Origin: Cochleicola gelatinilyticus
GTDB lineage: Bacteria; Bacteroidota; Bacteroidia; Flavobacteriales; Flavobacteriaceae
Length of the DNA stretch: 64,000 nucleotides
Assembly: GCF_001637325.1 (NCBI RefSeq)
Contig: NZ_LRXL01000026.1
Location: 682,001 to 746,000 of the forward strand
Direction: 5' to 3'
Shown here: positions 27,065 through 34,832 of the stretch, in pieces
How the letters are laid out: each line of letters begins with the position of its first letter
Numbering within the stretch: position 1 is the stretch's first letter
Notes under the pieces: generated by a model
Database searches by the model: none
What the model was told of the DNA's origin: nothing
The model's input: only the letters and a program-made list of their open reading frames with translations
Program-made: the position numbers and the translations under genes

Positions 27065-27856
27065 TTATTTTGGTATTCTAAAACTAATTCCTGCGCTTAT
27101 TAATATATCCTGCCCCTCCGTAATGCTACGCCCTATAGTAGCATCCAGTTGAATATTAGGTTGCAATGCGTATGTAACACCCGCATCCCAAAAATGATTT
27201 GCTTTTGTGTTTTCTGGAAGATCTCCATACACCTCGGCATAGGCACCTAAACGGTCGGTAATACTATAGCCATACACAAGAGTGTAAACATAAGCCGCTC
27301 CGGGCGTACCATCAAGCCATTGAGCTCCCAAATTATAAGCAAGACTCGACCGTTCTGAAAGCGTATGTGCAAATGAAAATCGGAAGTCCACGCCAGTAGT
27401 TTCTGGGCGCATCTCTTTATTCACTGTAAAAGGAAGATATAAATGTCCAAGCAATCCAATTTCGGGTAGAAATCCGTCTTCTTCGGCGATAGCAACTTTT
27501 ATTCCTGCTAAAAGTGGTGACAGACTGGAATCGGGATCTGAAAATTCATTTCCGTTTGTGGATAGTTTTACATCTTCCAGATTAAATCCCAGTCGCAGCT
27601 CAAAATTGTCTAGAAGTCCATAACGCAATAATGTAGTATTGTAGGTGTATACCTCAGACTTTATGTTGTTCTCTTCGAAAGATTCGTAAAAAGCTCCGGT
27701 TTCAACTTGAATACTTTTCTTTGGTACTGTGGTAGGCGATTCTGTGGCGTCGGGTCGATCGGTGATCATTTCTGGGGTGCTATCCGTGTCTTGTGCACTG
27801 GCCGCTCCAAAGATTATAAATACTATTAGGCAACAAAAGGTTTGAAGGTTTTTCAT
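27065..27856 (-). CDS. outer-membrane transporter-like beta-barrel protein
   Basis: 263 residues. A signal peptide (MKNLQTFCCLIVFIIFGAASAQ) is followed by a beta-barrel of the 'transporter/phenol MetA degradation-like' (PF13557-type) kind: ITDRPDATESPTTVPKKS, then FELRLGFNLE, GVDFRFSFAH and the final strand ILISAGISFRIPK. It sits between the regulator and the binding protein with gaps of 1 and 7 bases, so it belongs to the metal operon and might help metal cross the outer membrane. That function is inferred from position only. Confidence 0.72.
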   Translation of the reverse strand: MKNLQTFCCLIVFIIFGAASAQDTDSTPEMITDRPDATESPTTVPKKSIQVETGAFYESFEENNIKSEVYTYNTTLLRYGLLDNFELRLGFNLEDVKLSTNGNEFSDPDSSLSPLLAGIKVAIAEEDGFLPEIGLLGHLYLPFTVNKEMRPETTGVDFRFSFAHTLSERSSLAYNLGAQWLDGTPGAAYVYTLVYGYSITDRLGAYAEVYGDLPENTKANHFWDAGVTYALQPNIQLDATIGRSITEGQDILISAGISFRIPK

Positions 27857-27857
27857 T

Positions 27858-28514
27858 TTAATTGGTTTGTATGTATAGGTTTTCTGCGATCTTTTGAGAA
27901 ATAAAGAACTGGTTGCTCCCCACTTGAACGATCATAGAGCCATCGAAAAATTCTTTCCCGAGCACTCTTATTTTAGTCCCAATACTTATTTTTCGTTTAT
28001 CGAGATACTGAAGAAATTCACCACTCGATTCTTTAACACCTACACATACACCTCGTTGATTTTTATGTAATTCGGAAAGGAGTTTTTTCTCGGTGCGCTT
28101 TACATTTCCTTGTGCATCGGGAATAGGATCACCGTGTGGATCGAAATCGGGATGGCCTAAAAATTTGTCTAAGCGCGCCACCAATTCTTCGGAATGGACA
28201 TGCTCTAATTGTTCTGCAATATCGTGTACCTCATCCCAATGAAAGTTTAGTTTTTCTACCAAAAAAACTTCCCACAAACGGTGTTTTCGAATTACGTTTG
28301 CGGCTGCCTTTCTACCGTTTTCAGTAAGAAGTGTTCCTTTGTATTTTCTATAAGAAAGCATCTCTTTTTCGGCTAACTTTTGCACCATATCGGTTACCGA
28401 AGACGGCTTAGTGCTCATCGCTTCTGCAATGGCATTTGTGCTAACTTCCCCTTTGGTGGCATGCTCAAGGTGATAGATCGCTTTTAAATAATTTTCTTCT
28501 GCTAATGAATACAT
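27858..28514 (-). CDS. DtxR/MntR-family metal-dependent repressor
   Basis: 218 residues. An N-terminal winged helix (EENYLKAIYHLE, AIAEAMSTKPSSVTDMVQKLAEKEML, LTENGRKAA), then a dimerisation/metal domain with HRLWEVFLVEKL, HDIAEQLEHVHSEELVARLD and DPHGDPIPD, and a C-terminal FeoA/SH3-like domain (about 145-215). It binds DNA when loaded with manganese or iron and would shut off the metal importer downstream. It is the first gene of the six-gene operon; the next ATG is 1 base after its stop. A perfect inverted repeat lies 42-63 bases upstream (28556-28577). Confidence 0.93.
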   Translation of the reverse strand: MYSLAEENYLKAIYHLEHATKGEVSTNAIAEAMSTKPSSVTDMVQKLAEKEMLSYRKYKGTLLTENGRKAAANVIRKHRLWEVFLVEKLNFHWDEVHDIAEQLEHVHSEELVARLDKFLGHPDFDPHGDPIPDAQGNVKRTEKKLLSELHKNQRGVCVGVKESSGEFLQYLDKRKISIGTKIRVLGKEFFDGSMIVQVGSNQFFISQKIAENLYIQTN

Positions 28515-28555
28515 GTTGACAAAGGTAAATAGATTTTTTGATTTATACTGTTTTT

Positions 28556-28577
28556 ATTTTTAGCCACGTCTAAAAAT
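28556..28577 (-). promoter_or_regulatory. probable MntR/DtxR operator
   Basis: ATTTTTAG (28556-28563) and CTAAAAAT (28570-28577) are perfect 8-bp inverted arms around a 6-base centre. The TTTAG...CTAAA arms resemble DtxR-family boxes. It is upstream of the mntR-like gene, the first gene of the metal operon. Confidence 0.55.
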
Positions 28578-28666
28578 ATAGAAATACAGAATTTTGTTCT
28601 GAAGAAAAACTACATCTCTTCTGAAGAATTTTTTAAAATTAATTGCTTTTGCTCTATTATGCGTTT

Positions 28667-29410
28667 TTAGAATCCTCGCTCCTTCTGAAGCTGCTCGTAG
28701 GCTTCCTGCACTTTTCGGAACTTCTCTTCGGCACCATTTCGGTAGGCTTCGTCCATGTGTTGAAGTTTGTCGGGATGGTATTTTTTTGCCATGGTACGGT
28801 AGGCTTTCTTTATTTCTGCTTCGGTAGCAGTGCGCTCAATTTCTAAAATTTTATAGGCACTGTCTGGGTTCTTAAAGAACATGGCTTTAATACTTTCGAA
28901 ATCTCGAAGTTGTACCCCAAGATATCCCGCCATTCGGTTAATTTCATTTACTTCTGGAGTCGACACCGAACCGTCGGCATTAGCGATACTAAACAAAAAA
29001 TGAAGAATCTGAAGCCGTGATTCGTATCGTGTTCTTTGTCGTAATAAGGCACAAATATTCTGTGCAGAGATTTCTCTCTTTTTTATTACATCATTAAATA
29101 CTTTAAAGGTTGCATTGGCGCGTTCTCTTCCGTAGGATTGCACAAAATACTGTCGCACAAAATCCAGTTCCCGCTGATTTACATTTCCGTCTGCTTTAAT
29201 CACTAAAGAAGCCAAAGAAAGTAAGTTCAATTCGAAATCGGCTGGCGTTACGCGTTGTGAAGATGGTTGTTGAAATACTTGTTTAAAGCCTCCACCCTTG
29301 CCTCGGTTGCCTACCATATTATCGATAAGACTTCCTAGCATAAAGCCAATAAAAGCACCAGGGAAACGGTACAGCATGTATCCAACAAAAGCTCCAAACC
29401 AACGAATCAT
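28667..29410 (-). CDS. TerB/DjlA-like co-chaperone with J domain
   Basis: 247 residues from the ATG at 29410. A short N-terminal hydrophobic region (WFGAFVGYMLYRFPGAFIGFMLGSLID) may be a membrane hairpin. Residues about 75-165 form a TerB-like helical domain (LASLVIKADGNVNQRELDFV, IANADGSVSTPEVNEI), and the C-terminus is a J domain with the HPD motif (KKYHPDKLQHM). This is the architecture of DjlA-type DnaJ partners of DnaK. An earlier in-frame start at 29458 lies upstream of the -7 box and is rejected. Confidence 0.85.
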   Translation of the reverse strand: MIRWFGAFVGYMLYRFPGAFIGFMLGSLIDNMVGNRGKGGGFKQVFQQPSSQRVTPADFELNLLSLASLVIKADGNVNQRELDFVRQYFVQSYGRERANATFKVFNDVIKKREISAQNICALLRQRTRYESRLQILHFLFSIANADGSVSTPEVNEINRMAGYLGVQLRDFESIKAMFFKNPDSAYKILEIERTATEAEIKKAYRTMAKKYHPDKLQHMDEAYRNGAEEKFRKVQEAYEQLQKERGF

Positions 29411-29438
29411 AAATAAATATTGAACAGAAATTAAGTTG

Positions 29439-29446
29439 CAAATATA
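29439..29446 (-). promoter_or_regulatory. -7 promoter box
   Basis: Minus-strand TATATTTG, an exact TAnnTTTG box 29 bases before the ATG at 29410 of the TerB/DnaJ gene. It shows that translation starts downstream at 29410. Confidence 0.5.
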
Positions 29447-29550
29447 ACAGAACTTCATGGGGTAAGAAATGGATTAAATTGAAAATAATTGCTTTAGTGA
29501 ATAGCAGGTTCTCCCATACCAGCGCGCAAACTTTAAAAAAACCAAAATTC

Positions 29551-29630
29551 TTTTTGCAAGAGGGATAGCAGCTGGCTACCGTGTAGCGCGAATAGCCCGG
29601 TCGCCGTAGCAACGCGAAGGGGACTTGCCC
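29551..29630 (+). repeat. structured intergenic element, copy B
   Basis: In the 336-base gap between the divergent TerB-DnaJ and bacilliredoxin genes. Starting TTTTTGCAAGAGGGATAGCAG and ending GGACTTGCCC, it shares the frame of the element at 47814-47945: a poly-T-GC lead, GGGATnGnAG, GGCnnCC, then AGCGCGAATAGCCCGGTC and a final GCCC. An internal hairpin GCTAC-cgt-GTAGC is visible. Elements with this layout recur in flavobacterial genomes as far as I remember; whether it is an expressed RNA is unknown. Orientation is tentative. Confidence 0.5.
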
Positions 29631-29711
29631 AACTTATAAACATATAGTGTCACTATCGAAGTATAGAATTTTCGAATCATTACATCGGGGTAGTAACACT
29701 TTTGAAATTTG

Positions 29712-29719
29712 TATCTTTG
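29712..29719 (+). promoter_or_regulatory. -7 promoter box for bacilliredoxin gene
   Basis: TATCTTTG fits TAnnTTTG, 28 bases before the ATG at 29747. A TTTTG at 29700-29704 is only 7 bases away, too close for a -33 box. Confidence 0.5.
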
Positions 29720-29746
29720 TACTCAATACACTTAAAAGAAAATACT

Positions 29747-30160
29747 ATGTATCCAGCAGAATTAGTAAAACCAATGCGCGAAGACCTTACTAGCATAGGG
29801 TTCGCAGAATTATATACAGAACAAGATGTGACCGATGCGTTGCATAAAGAAGGTACTACATTAGTGGTTGTAAATTCGGTATGTGGATGTGCTGCAGCCA
29901 ATGCAAGACCAGGGGCACGTATGTCGCTTCAAAACGCAAAATCACCCGATCACCTAGTTACAGTTTTCGCAGGAGTTGATCGTGAAGCGGTTGATGCTGC
30001 TCGGGCACAAATGGTTCCTTTTCCTCCAAGTTCTCCATGCATGGCATTATTTAAAGATGGAGAATTGGTACACATGTTAGAACGTCATCATATTGAAGGG
30101 CGTCCAGCAGAAATGATTGCTGACAACCTTAAAATGGCTTACGACGAACATTGCAACTAA
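29747..30160 (+). CDS. BrxA/BrxB family bacilliredoxin
   Basis: 137 residues from the ATG at 29747, giving MYPAELVKPMREDL, the standard start of the YphP/YqiW family. The active-site CGC motif is at C46-G-C48 (VNSVCGCAAANARPG), and SSPCMALFKDGELVHMLERH is the second hallmark. Bacilliredoxins remove low-molecular-weight thiols from protein cysteines in the cytoplasm. A longer reading from a TTG at 29702 would start upstream of the promoter box and is rejected. A terminator follows at 30213-30238. Confidence 0.95.
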   Translation: MYPAELVKPMREDLTSIGFAELYTEQDVTDALHKEGTTLVVVNSVCGCAAANARPGARMSLQNAKSPDHLVTVFAGVDREAVDAARAQMVPFPPSSPCMALFKDGELVHMLERHHIEGRPAEMIADNLKMAYDEHCN

Positions 30161-30212
30161 TTATTTTGTGTGTAATGACATTCAGCGTAAAGCAGAAAAT
30201 AGTTAAAATTCT

Positions 30213-30238
30213 AAACCGCTCTTTAAGGGCGGTTTTTT
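30213..30238 (+). terminator. intrinsic terminator
   Basis: AAACCGCTC pairs with GGGCGGTTT (one wobble pair) over a TTTAA loop, followed by a run of six T. It lies 52 bases after the bacilliredoxin stop. Confidence 0.85.
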
Positions 30239-30251
30239 AATTCTTAAAAGC

Positions 30252-30259
30252 TATTTTTG
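30252..30259 (+). promoter_or_regulatory. -7 promoter box for plsC-like gene
   Basis: TATTTTTG fits TAnnTTTG and lies 19 bases before the start at 30279, just after the terminator of the previous gene. Confidence 0.45.
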
Positions 30260-30278
30260 TACTTAGTAGATCCTTTCA

Positions 30279-31034
30279 ATGCTCGTTATGAAAAAGATAC
30301 TTCACGTATTAAGTTATCCGCTTACAGTTCTGTTTTACCTGTTCTTTACGCTAGGCATGCTTTTCTTTCATCCAGTACAATGGATCTGTTTTAATGTATT
30401 TGGCTACCAAGCACATAAAAAAAGTGTGGACTATTTTAACTGGTATATTCTTCGGTGCCTTTCTATTCTAGGAACAAGTTTCGACATTACAATACATACC
30501 AGTATCCCTAATAACGTGCCGCTAATTATTGTTTCGAACCACCAAAGTATGTGGGATATTCCACCGCTTATTTGGTACTTACGGAAGTACCATCCTAAAT
30601 TTATTTCGAAGATCGAATTAGGAAAAGGAATTCCGTCTATTTCATATAATCTTCGTCATGGTGGGTCTGTGCTAATCGATCGTAAAAACAAAGAACAAGC
30701 CCTAACTGAAATGACAAAATTTGGCAAGTATTTGGTTCGGTTTAATAGAAGTGGTGTGATTTTTCCGGAAGGAACCCGCAGTCGTGACGGGCATCCCAAA
30801 CCGTTTCGGGTTACCGGAATGCTTACTTTATTTAAAAATGCTCCAGATGCTTATGTGCTCCCTGTAACCATTAATAATTCATGGAAATTACAACGGTATG
30901 GTATGTTTCCTATGCCCCTTGGCGTAAAGCTCGAAATGACCGTACATCCTACTCTTAAAATTTCAGACTTTACGCATGAAGAATTAATAAATAAGTTAGA
31001 AATACAAATAAAATCGGGCGTTGTAGTAGCATGA
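30279..31034 (+). CDS. 1-acyl-sn-glycerol-3-phosphate acyltransferase
   Basis: 251 residues. Two hydrophobic stretches at the N-terminus (residues 8-30) hold it at the inner membrane. The acyltransferase blocks are H88-Q-S-M-W-D93 (VSNHQSMWDIP, the HX4D motif) and FPEGTRSRDG (block III). It adds the second acyl chain to lysophosphatidate to give phosphatidic acid. ATG at 30279 or 30288 are both possible. Its stop overlaps the start of the HD gene (ATGA), so the two are translationally coupled. Confidence 0.92.
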   Translation: MLVMKKILHVLSYPLTVLFYLFFTLGMLFFHPVQWICFNVFGYQAHKKSVDYFNWYILRCLSILGTSFDITIHTSIPNNVPLIIVSNHQSMWDIPPLIWYLRKYHPKFISKIELGKGIPSISYNLRHGGSVLIDRKNKEQALTEMTKFGKYLVRFNRSGVIFPEGTRSRDGHPKPFRVTGMLTLFKNAPDAYVLPVTINNSWKLQRYGMFPMPLGVKLEMTVHPTLKISDFTHEELINKLEIQIKSGVVVA

Positions 31035-31690
31035 CAAACACAGAAAAAAAACATCTTGAGCAAACCATTGTATTTGTAAAACGGGAACTTAAAAATGCCG
31101 AAGGGGGACATGATTGGTTTCATATAGAACGCGTGTATAAAAATGCGCTATTAATTGCTTCGGAAGAAAATGTAGATGAGTTTATTGTCGCTTTAGGAGC
31201 CTTGCTTCATGACATCGCCGATTCTAAGTTTCATGACGGAGATGAATCGGTAGGGCCCAAAAAAGCATCTGACTTTCTTTCTGAAGCCGGGGTCTCTAAC
31301 ATCGTGATTCAACATGTGGTCGCTATTATTGAAAACATCTCGTTTAAAGGTGGAAATGTGAAGCAAAAATTTAATTCTAAGGAATTAGATGTGGTTCAGG
31401 ATGCAGATCGCCTAGATGCACTTGGTGCTATTGGTATTGCAAGAACCTTCAATTACGGCGGATTTAAAAACCGAAAACTATACGACCCAGACATAGCTCC
31501 TGTTCTCGGAATGTCTGTCGCTACGTATAAAGCTTCCGAAGCACCTACTATTAATCATTTTTATGAAAAATTATTATTGCTGAAAGACCGTATGAATACC
31601 GTTACAGGAAAGCGTATTGCTGCAGAACGACATGATTTTATGGAAGTTTTCTTGAAACAGTTCTATGCAGAATGGGAAGGAATTCGATAA
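31031..31690 (+). CDS. HD-domain phosphohydrolase
   Basis: 219 residues. HD superfamily residues are in GGHDWFHIERVYKNA (first H), LGALLHDIADSKF (the HD pair) and VVQDADRLDALGAIG (the last Asp), matching the YedJ/YpgQ group that hydrolyses nucleotides or small phosphates with a divalent metal. It begins with a 4-base overlap on the plsC-like gene. Substrate unknown. Confidence 0.9.
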   Translation: MTNTEKKHLEQTIVFVKRELKNAEGGHDWFHIERVYKNALLIASEENVDEFIVALGALLHDIADSKFHDGDESVGPKKASDFLSEAGVSNIVIQHVVAIIENISFKGGNVKQKFNSKELDVVQDADRLDALGAIGIARTFNYGGFKNRKLYDPDIAPVLGMSVATYKASEAPTINHFYEKLLLLKDRMNTVTGKRIAAERHDFMEVFLKQFYAEWEGIR

Positions 31691-31714
31691 ACGAACTTTT
31701 CAAATTTTTACAAA

Positions 31715-31747
31715 AAAAGAGCGGTCATTAAAAAATGCCGCTCTTTT
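31715..31747 (+). terminator. bidirectional terminator
   Basis: AAAAGAGCGG (31715-31724) and CCGCTCTTTT (31738-31747) form a 10-bp stem, with a few inner pairs. T runs exist on both strands, so it can end both the HD gene and the converging S9 peptidase gene (stop at 31765). Confidence 0.85.
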
Positions 31748-31764
31748 ACTTTTCAGAAATACTA

Positions 31765-34062
31765 TTATCCTTTAACAGGAATACTTCCTTCTGTTTTTAG
31801 ATGCTGTGCGAAGAAGCCCATCATTGCTTGATACAATTCTAATCTGTTTTCTTCCTTTCCGAAGCCATGCCCTTCATCGTACTTAACCATGTAAGGAACC
31901 TCAACGTTACGAGCACGAAGACTCTTAACGATTTGGTCTGCTTCATCGATATTTACCCGTGGATCGTTGGCACCTTGCACTACAAAGAGTGGTTTCTTGA
32001 TCTTGTCTACATGTAATGCAGGAGAGATCTCGTCCATGATCGCTTTTTCTTCAGGAATCTCCGGGTTGTACCAGATCTTATACATTAATGCACGGTATTT
32101 CTCCCAATAGGGTGGGATGGTCGTCATAAATGTATTTAGGTTACTTACTCCTACATAATCTACCCCACAAGCGTATTTATCGGGAGTTTTTGTCATACCT
32201 CTTAATACTGCATATCCTCCATGACTTCCACCAAAAATGGCTACTTTGTCCGCATCGATCCAACCTTGGTCGATCACATAGTCCACGCCATCTTCCACAT
32301 CGTTCATAGCCTTTCGACCAATTTGACCGAACCCGGCTTTTAAAAACTCTTTCCCATATCCACCGGAAATTCTAAAGTTTACATGTAAGGTGGCATAGCC
32401 TCGACTTGCAAATAATTGTGCTTCCGAATTAAAGCCCCATGAATCTCTTAATCCCTGTGGACCTCCATGTACATTTACAACAAGTGGCACTTTTTGTCCT
32501 TTAACATAATCGGTTGGAAGCGTAATGTAGCCGTGGATGGTAAGTCCATCGCGACTTTTAAACGTAATGGGTTTCATGGATGCCATATCACCAGATTGCA
32601 AGTGAGAGGACAACTTATACAAAAGAGTTACCGAATCGTTTGTTTTATTATATATGTAATATTCTCCGCGAATTTTATCGCTTGTTACCATTACTAAGTA
32701 TTGACTTTCATCGTCTGTTTTGTCGACCGTAAAAAATTGTTTGTCTCCAAATTCTTTTTGCAAACGGCTGTAGATCTTTTTGTAGGTTTTACTTTGAGGA
32801 ACAACAACTGTTTTCTCTCCTGTATAAGAAAAGTAATCTATTTCATAATTTCGCTTCCGTGACAATGACATTCCCGACACATCGTAGGTATCGTTATTAA
32901 AAAGTGTTTTTATTTTCTTGTTATTTTTAAGATCGTAAAGTTGGATCTCTAATTTATCGGTTCCTAAATTAGAAAGTACATAGGCATCATTAGGATCTTT
33001 AGTACTTGGGTTAAACGATGTAATAGCAAAAACATCTCCGAAATCTGTTGTAAGTAACGACTTAAATTCACCATCTATTTTATACAGAATTTCAGATTTA
33101 ATTCCATCTACAATTCGGTTCACGGCACGAAGGTTTCCTTGACGGTCAAAATTATATCCACTTACCGGCGGGTCGCCTGCGTTAACGGTATATAACTTAG
33201 TTATTTCTGCAGTATTAATATTAAGCAAATAAGGCTCTTCCTGTTGTGGATTGTCTTTGTTCATTTTAACGATCACATGAGCTTCATTTTCCTTTAATCC
33301 TTCAATAAGATCCACGCGAACACCTTCATAAGGGGTAAGTTCTTTTTTGTTTTTTCCACCGACATCAATTCCGAAGAGATGGTAGTTTTCATCACCCCCT
33401 TTATCTTGCATATAAAGTATTCGGCTATTATTTGCCCAAGCATACCCACGAATAAGGTCTTCTTCTTGTTTCAGCAACAAGGTTTCTTCCTCGGTAGTCG
33501 TATTTTTAATATAGACATCCCGCTCTCCTGTATCTCTTCTTTTCATATATGAAATATATGAACCATCTGGCGAGAGTTGAAATGAAAATGCTTCGGGTGT
33601 TTTAAAATAGTCGGTTACTGAATATTTATACGTACCATCTTCTTTAGCTCCCAAAGCTTCGATTTCTTGATCGGTTGAAGGCAGTGAGGTATTTCCTGGT
33701 TTAGTTTTCACAGTTTTCTTTAGATTTAATGGAAACGATTGTCCCATTTGTTCGTAGGTACCGGTAATTTCTTCTCCCGAAACAACGCCTGAATATTTCA
33801 TCTTCATTTTTGCTGAGGTCACGGTAACCGATCCGTCTTGCAATACTACAGAATCCAATTCGATTCCTGTAGCGCCTTGCATAGGAACATCCATTGTCGC
33901 TGTTAAATCGGCATCTGTACCGCTGAAATTATAGATAAGTTCCATTTCCATTCCACCAGCATTAAGAATACCACTGTAAGAACCGTTGAGTTGTTGTGCT
34001 TGTATATTCAATCCGAACAGTATCGTACAGATGAATAATGCTATTATATTATTATTTTTCAT
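31765..34062 (-). CDS. S9 family (prolyl oligopeptidase-like) exported peptidase
   Basis: 765 residues. A signal peptide (MKNNNIIALFICTILFGLNIQAQ) is followed by about 110 residues of unknown exported domain, a beta-propeller (about 145-490), and an alpha/beta-hydrolase C-terminal domain with the triad S613 (FGGSHGGYAVL), D700 (QGANDPRVN) and H732 (DEGHGFGKEEN). It cleaves peptides outside the inner membrane. Length is normal. A run of very short membrane-protein ORFs precedes it, ending 26 bases upstream. Confidence 0.94.
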   Translation of the reverse strand: MKNNNIIALFICTILFGLNIQAQQLNGSYSGILNAGGMEMELIYNFSGTDADLTATMDVPMQGATGIELDSVVLQDGSVTVTSAKMKMKYSGVVSGEEITGTYEQMGQSFPLNLKKTVKTKPGNTSLPSTDQEIEALGAKEDGTYKYSVTDYFKTPEAFSFQLSPDGSYISYMKRRDTGERDVYIKNTTTEEETLLLKQEEDLIRGYAWANNSRILYMQDKGGDENYHLFGIDVGGKNKKELTPYEGVRVDLIEGLKENEAHVIVKMNKDNPQQEEPYLLNINTAEITKLYTVNAGDPPVSGYNFDRQGNLRAVNRIVDGIKSEILYKIDGEFKSLLTTDFGDVFAITSFNPSTKDPNDAYVLSNLGTDKLEIQLYDLKNNKKIKTLFNNDTYDVSGMSLSRKRNYEIDYFSYTGEKTVVVPQSKTYKKIYSRLQKEFGDKQFFTVDKTDDESQYLVMVTSDKIRGEYYIYNKTNDSVTLLYKLSSHLQSGDMASMKPITFKSRDGLTIHGYITLPTDYVKGQKVPLVVNVHGGPQGLRDSWGFNSEAQLFASRGYATLHVNFRISGGYGKEFLKAGFGQIGRKAMNDVEDGVDYVIDQGWIDADKVAIFGGSHGGYAVLRGMTKTPDKYACGVDYVGVSNLNTFMTTIPPYWEKYRALMYKIWYNPEIPEEKAIMDEISPALHVDKIKKPLFVVQGANDPRVNIDEADQIVKSLRARNVEVPYMVKYDEGHGFGKEENRLELYQAMMGFFAQHLKTEGSIPVKG

Positions 34063-34088
34063 AAGAAATTAGATTTAAGATTATATTA

Positions 34089-34148
34089 TTAGAGCCAAGA
34101 GATCATTGTGATCACGAGTTGTGTTGCAAATTCTATTATGGTTGTCAT
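34089..34148 (-). CDS. possible 19-residue hydrophobic peptide
   Basis: ATG at 34148 to TAA at 34089: MTTIIEFATQLVITMISWL, one short hydrophobic segment. It starts 10 bases after the previous small ORF stops and ends 26 bases before the S9 gene. Too short to rely on alone; its support is the regular spacing with its neighbours. Confidence 0.3.
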   Translation of the reverse strand: MTTIIEFATQLVITMISWL

Positions 34149-34158
34149 AGTGTATGTT

Positions 34159-34263
34159 TTAAAAAATGAGTTTAACAATTAGGTAGATGGCGATTCCTGC
34201 GATAATTCCGATACCAAATTTTATTAATCGGATTTTTGAAGTGGTTTTGTTTTGAAGTTCCAT
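34159..34263 (-). CDS. possible 34-residue single-helix membrane peptide
   Basis: ATG at 34263 to TAA at 34159: a charged N-terminus (MELQNKTTSKIRLIKF) followed by the helix GIGIIAGIAIYLIVKLIF. It has a plausible start 10 bases after the preceding small ORF. No homologue recognised. Confidence 0.45.
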   Translation of the reverse strand: MELQNKTTSKIRLIKFGIGIIAGIAIYLIVKLIF

Positions 34264-34273
34264 ATGTTGTAAT

Positions 34274-34381
34274 TTATAGGTGATGATAATTAGTGTGTAA
34301 ATATGAGGCTATCATGAAGTAGAGTACAATTCCCCAGCAGATAGCTTCCCTTATATGATGTTCTTTTATCTTTATTTTCAT
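34274..34381 (-). CDS. possible 35-residue membrane peptide
   Basis: ATG at 34381 to TAA at 34274: MKIKIKEHHIREAICWGI then VLYFMIASYLHTNYHHL, a basic head, one helix and a His-rich end. It starts 5 bases after the stop of the 140-residue gene. No homologue recognised. Confidence 0.45.
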   Translation of the reverse strand: MKIKIKEHHIREAICWGIVLYFMIASYLHTNYHHL

Positions 34382-34386
34382 AACTT

Positions 34387-34809
34387 TTATTTTTTCTGAA
34401 TGATTCCGTTTTTAATTGTGGTCGATGCTTCGTTACCTTCTACATCTTTAAAATGAAGCTGTATAAGATCTACGTCATTATAATTGGCTACTTCAATTTT
34501 TAACAGCTCGTTTAAGCGAATGGCTTCTTCCTCGAATGAACCTGTCTTATACTGATTTAAATAAAAAGCAATCGTCTCGTTAGCAACTCCTTCTTGACTT
34601 ATTGCAATTCCAAAAGATGCATGATCCCTTTTCACTTCATCACAGTCGCAATGTTTTTTTAATGATTGTTCTATGTCCTCATTTATTCCCGAATGCATTG
34701 TATATCCTACATACGCTCCATAGCTAAATGGAATCATAAGAAGCACAAAGACGATGATACTAGCGGCAATTATTATTCGTTGAGCAGTGTTGTCTTTTTT
34801 TGTTTTCAT
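34387..34809 (-). CDS. membrane-anchored protein of unknown function
   Basis: 140 residues. One transmembrane helix near the N-terminus (about 12-34, IIIAASIIVFVLLMIPFSYG), then an extracytoplasmic part with a KHCDCDEVK segment and a small alpha-beta domain (residues 75-140). No domain recognised. It follows the next upstream gene by 23 bases and precedes a run of tiny ORFs. Confidence 0.65.
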   Translation of the reverse strand: MKTKKDNTAQRIIIAASIIVFVLLMIPFSYGAYVGYTMHSGINEDIEQSLKKHCDCDEVKRDHASFGIAISQEGVANETIAFYLNQYKTGSFEEEAIRLNELLKIEVANYNDVDLIQLHFKDVEGNEASTTIKNGIIQKK

Positions 34810-34832
34810 AGTATATTATTGAAAGGTTGATA

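Noticed and set aside
29319-29612. Minus-strand frame through the TerB-DnaJ leader and element B
   Set aside because: It contains the -7 box of the TerB-DnaJ gene and the structured element, and shows no protein family.
29700-29719. TTTTG and TATCTTTG as a -33/-7 pair
   Set aside because: They are only 7 bases apart, too close for a functional pair; only the -7 box is kept.
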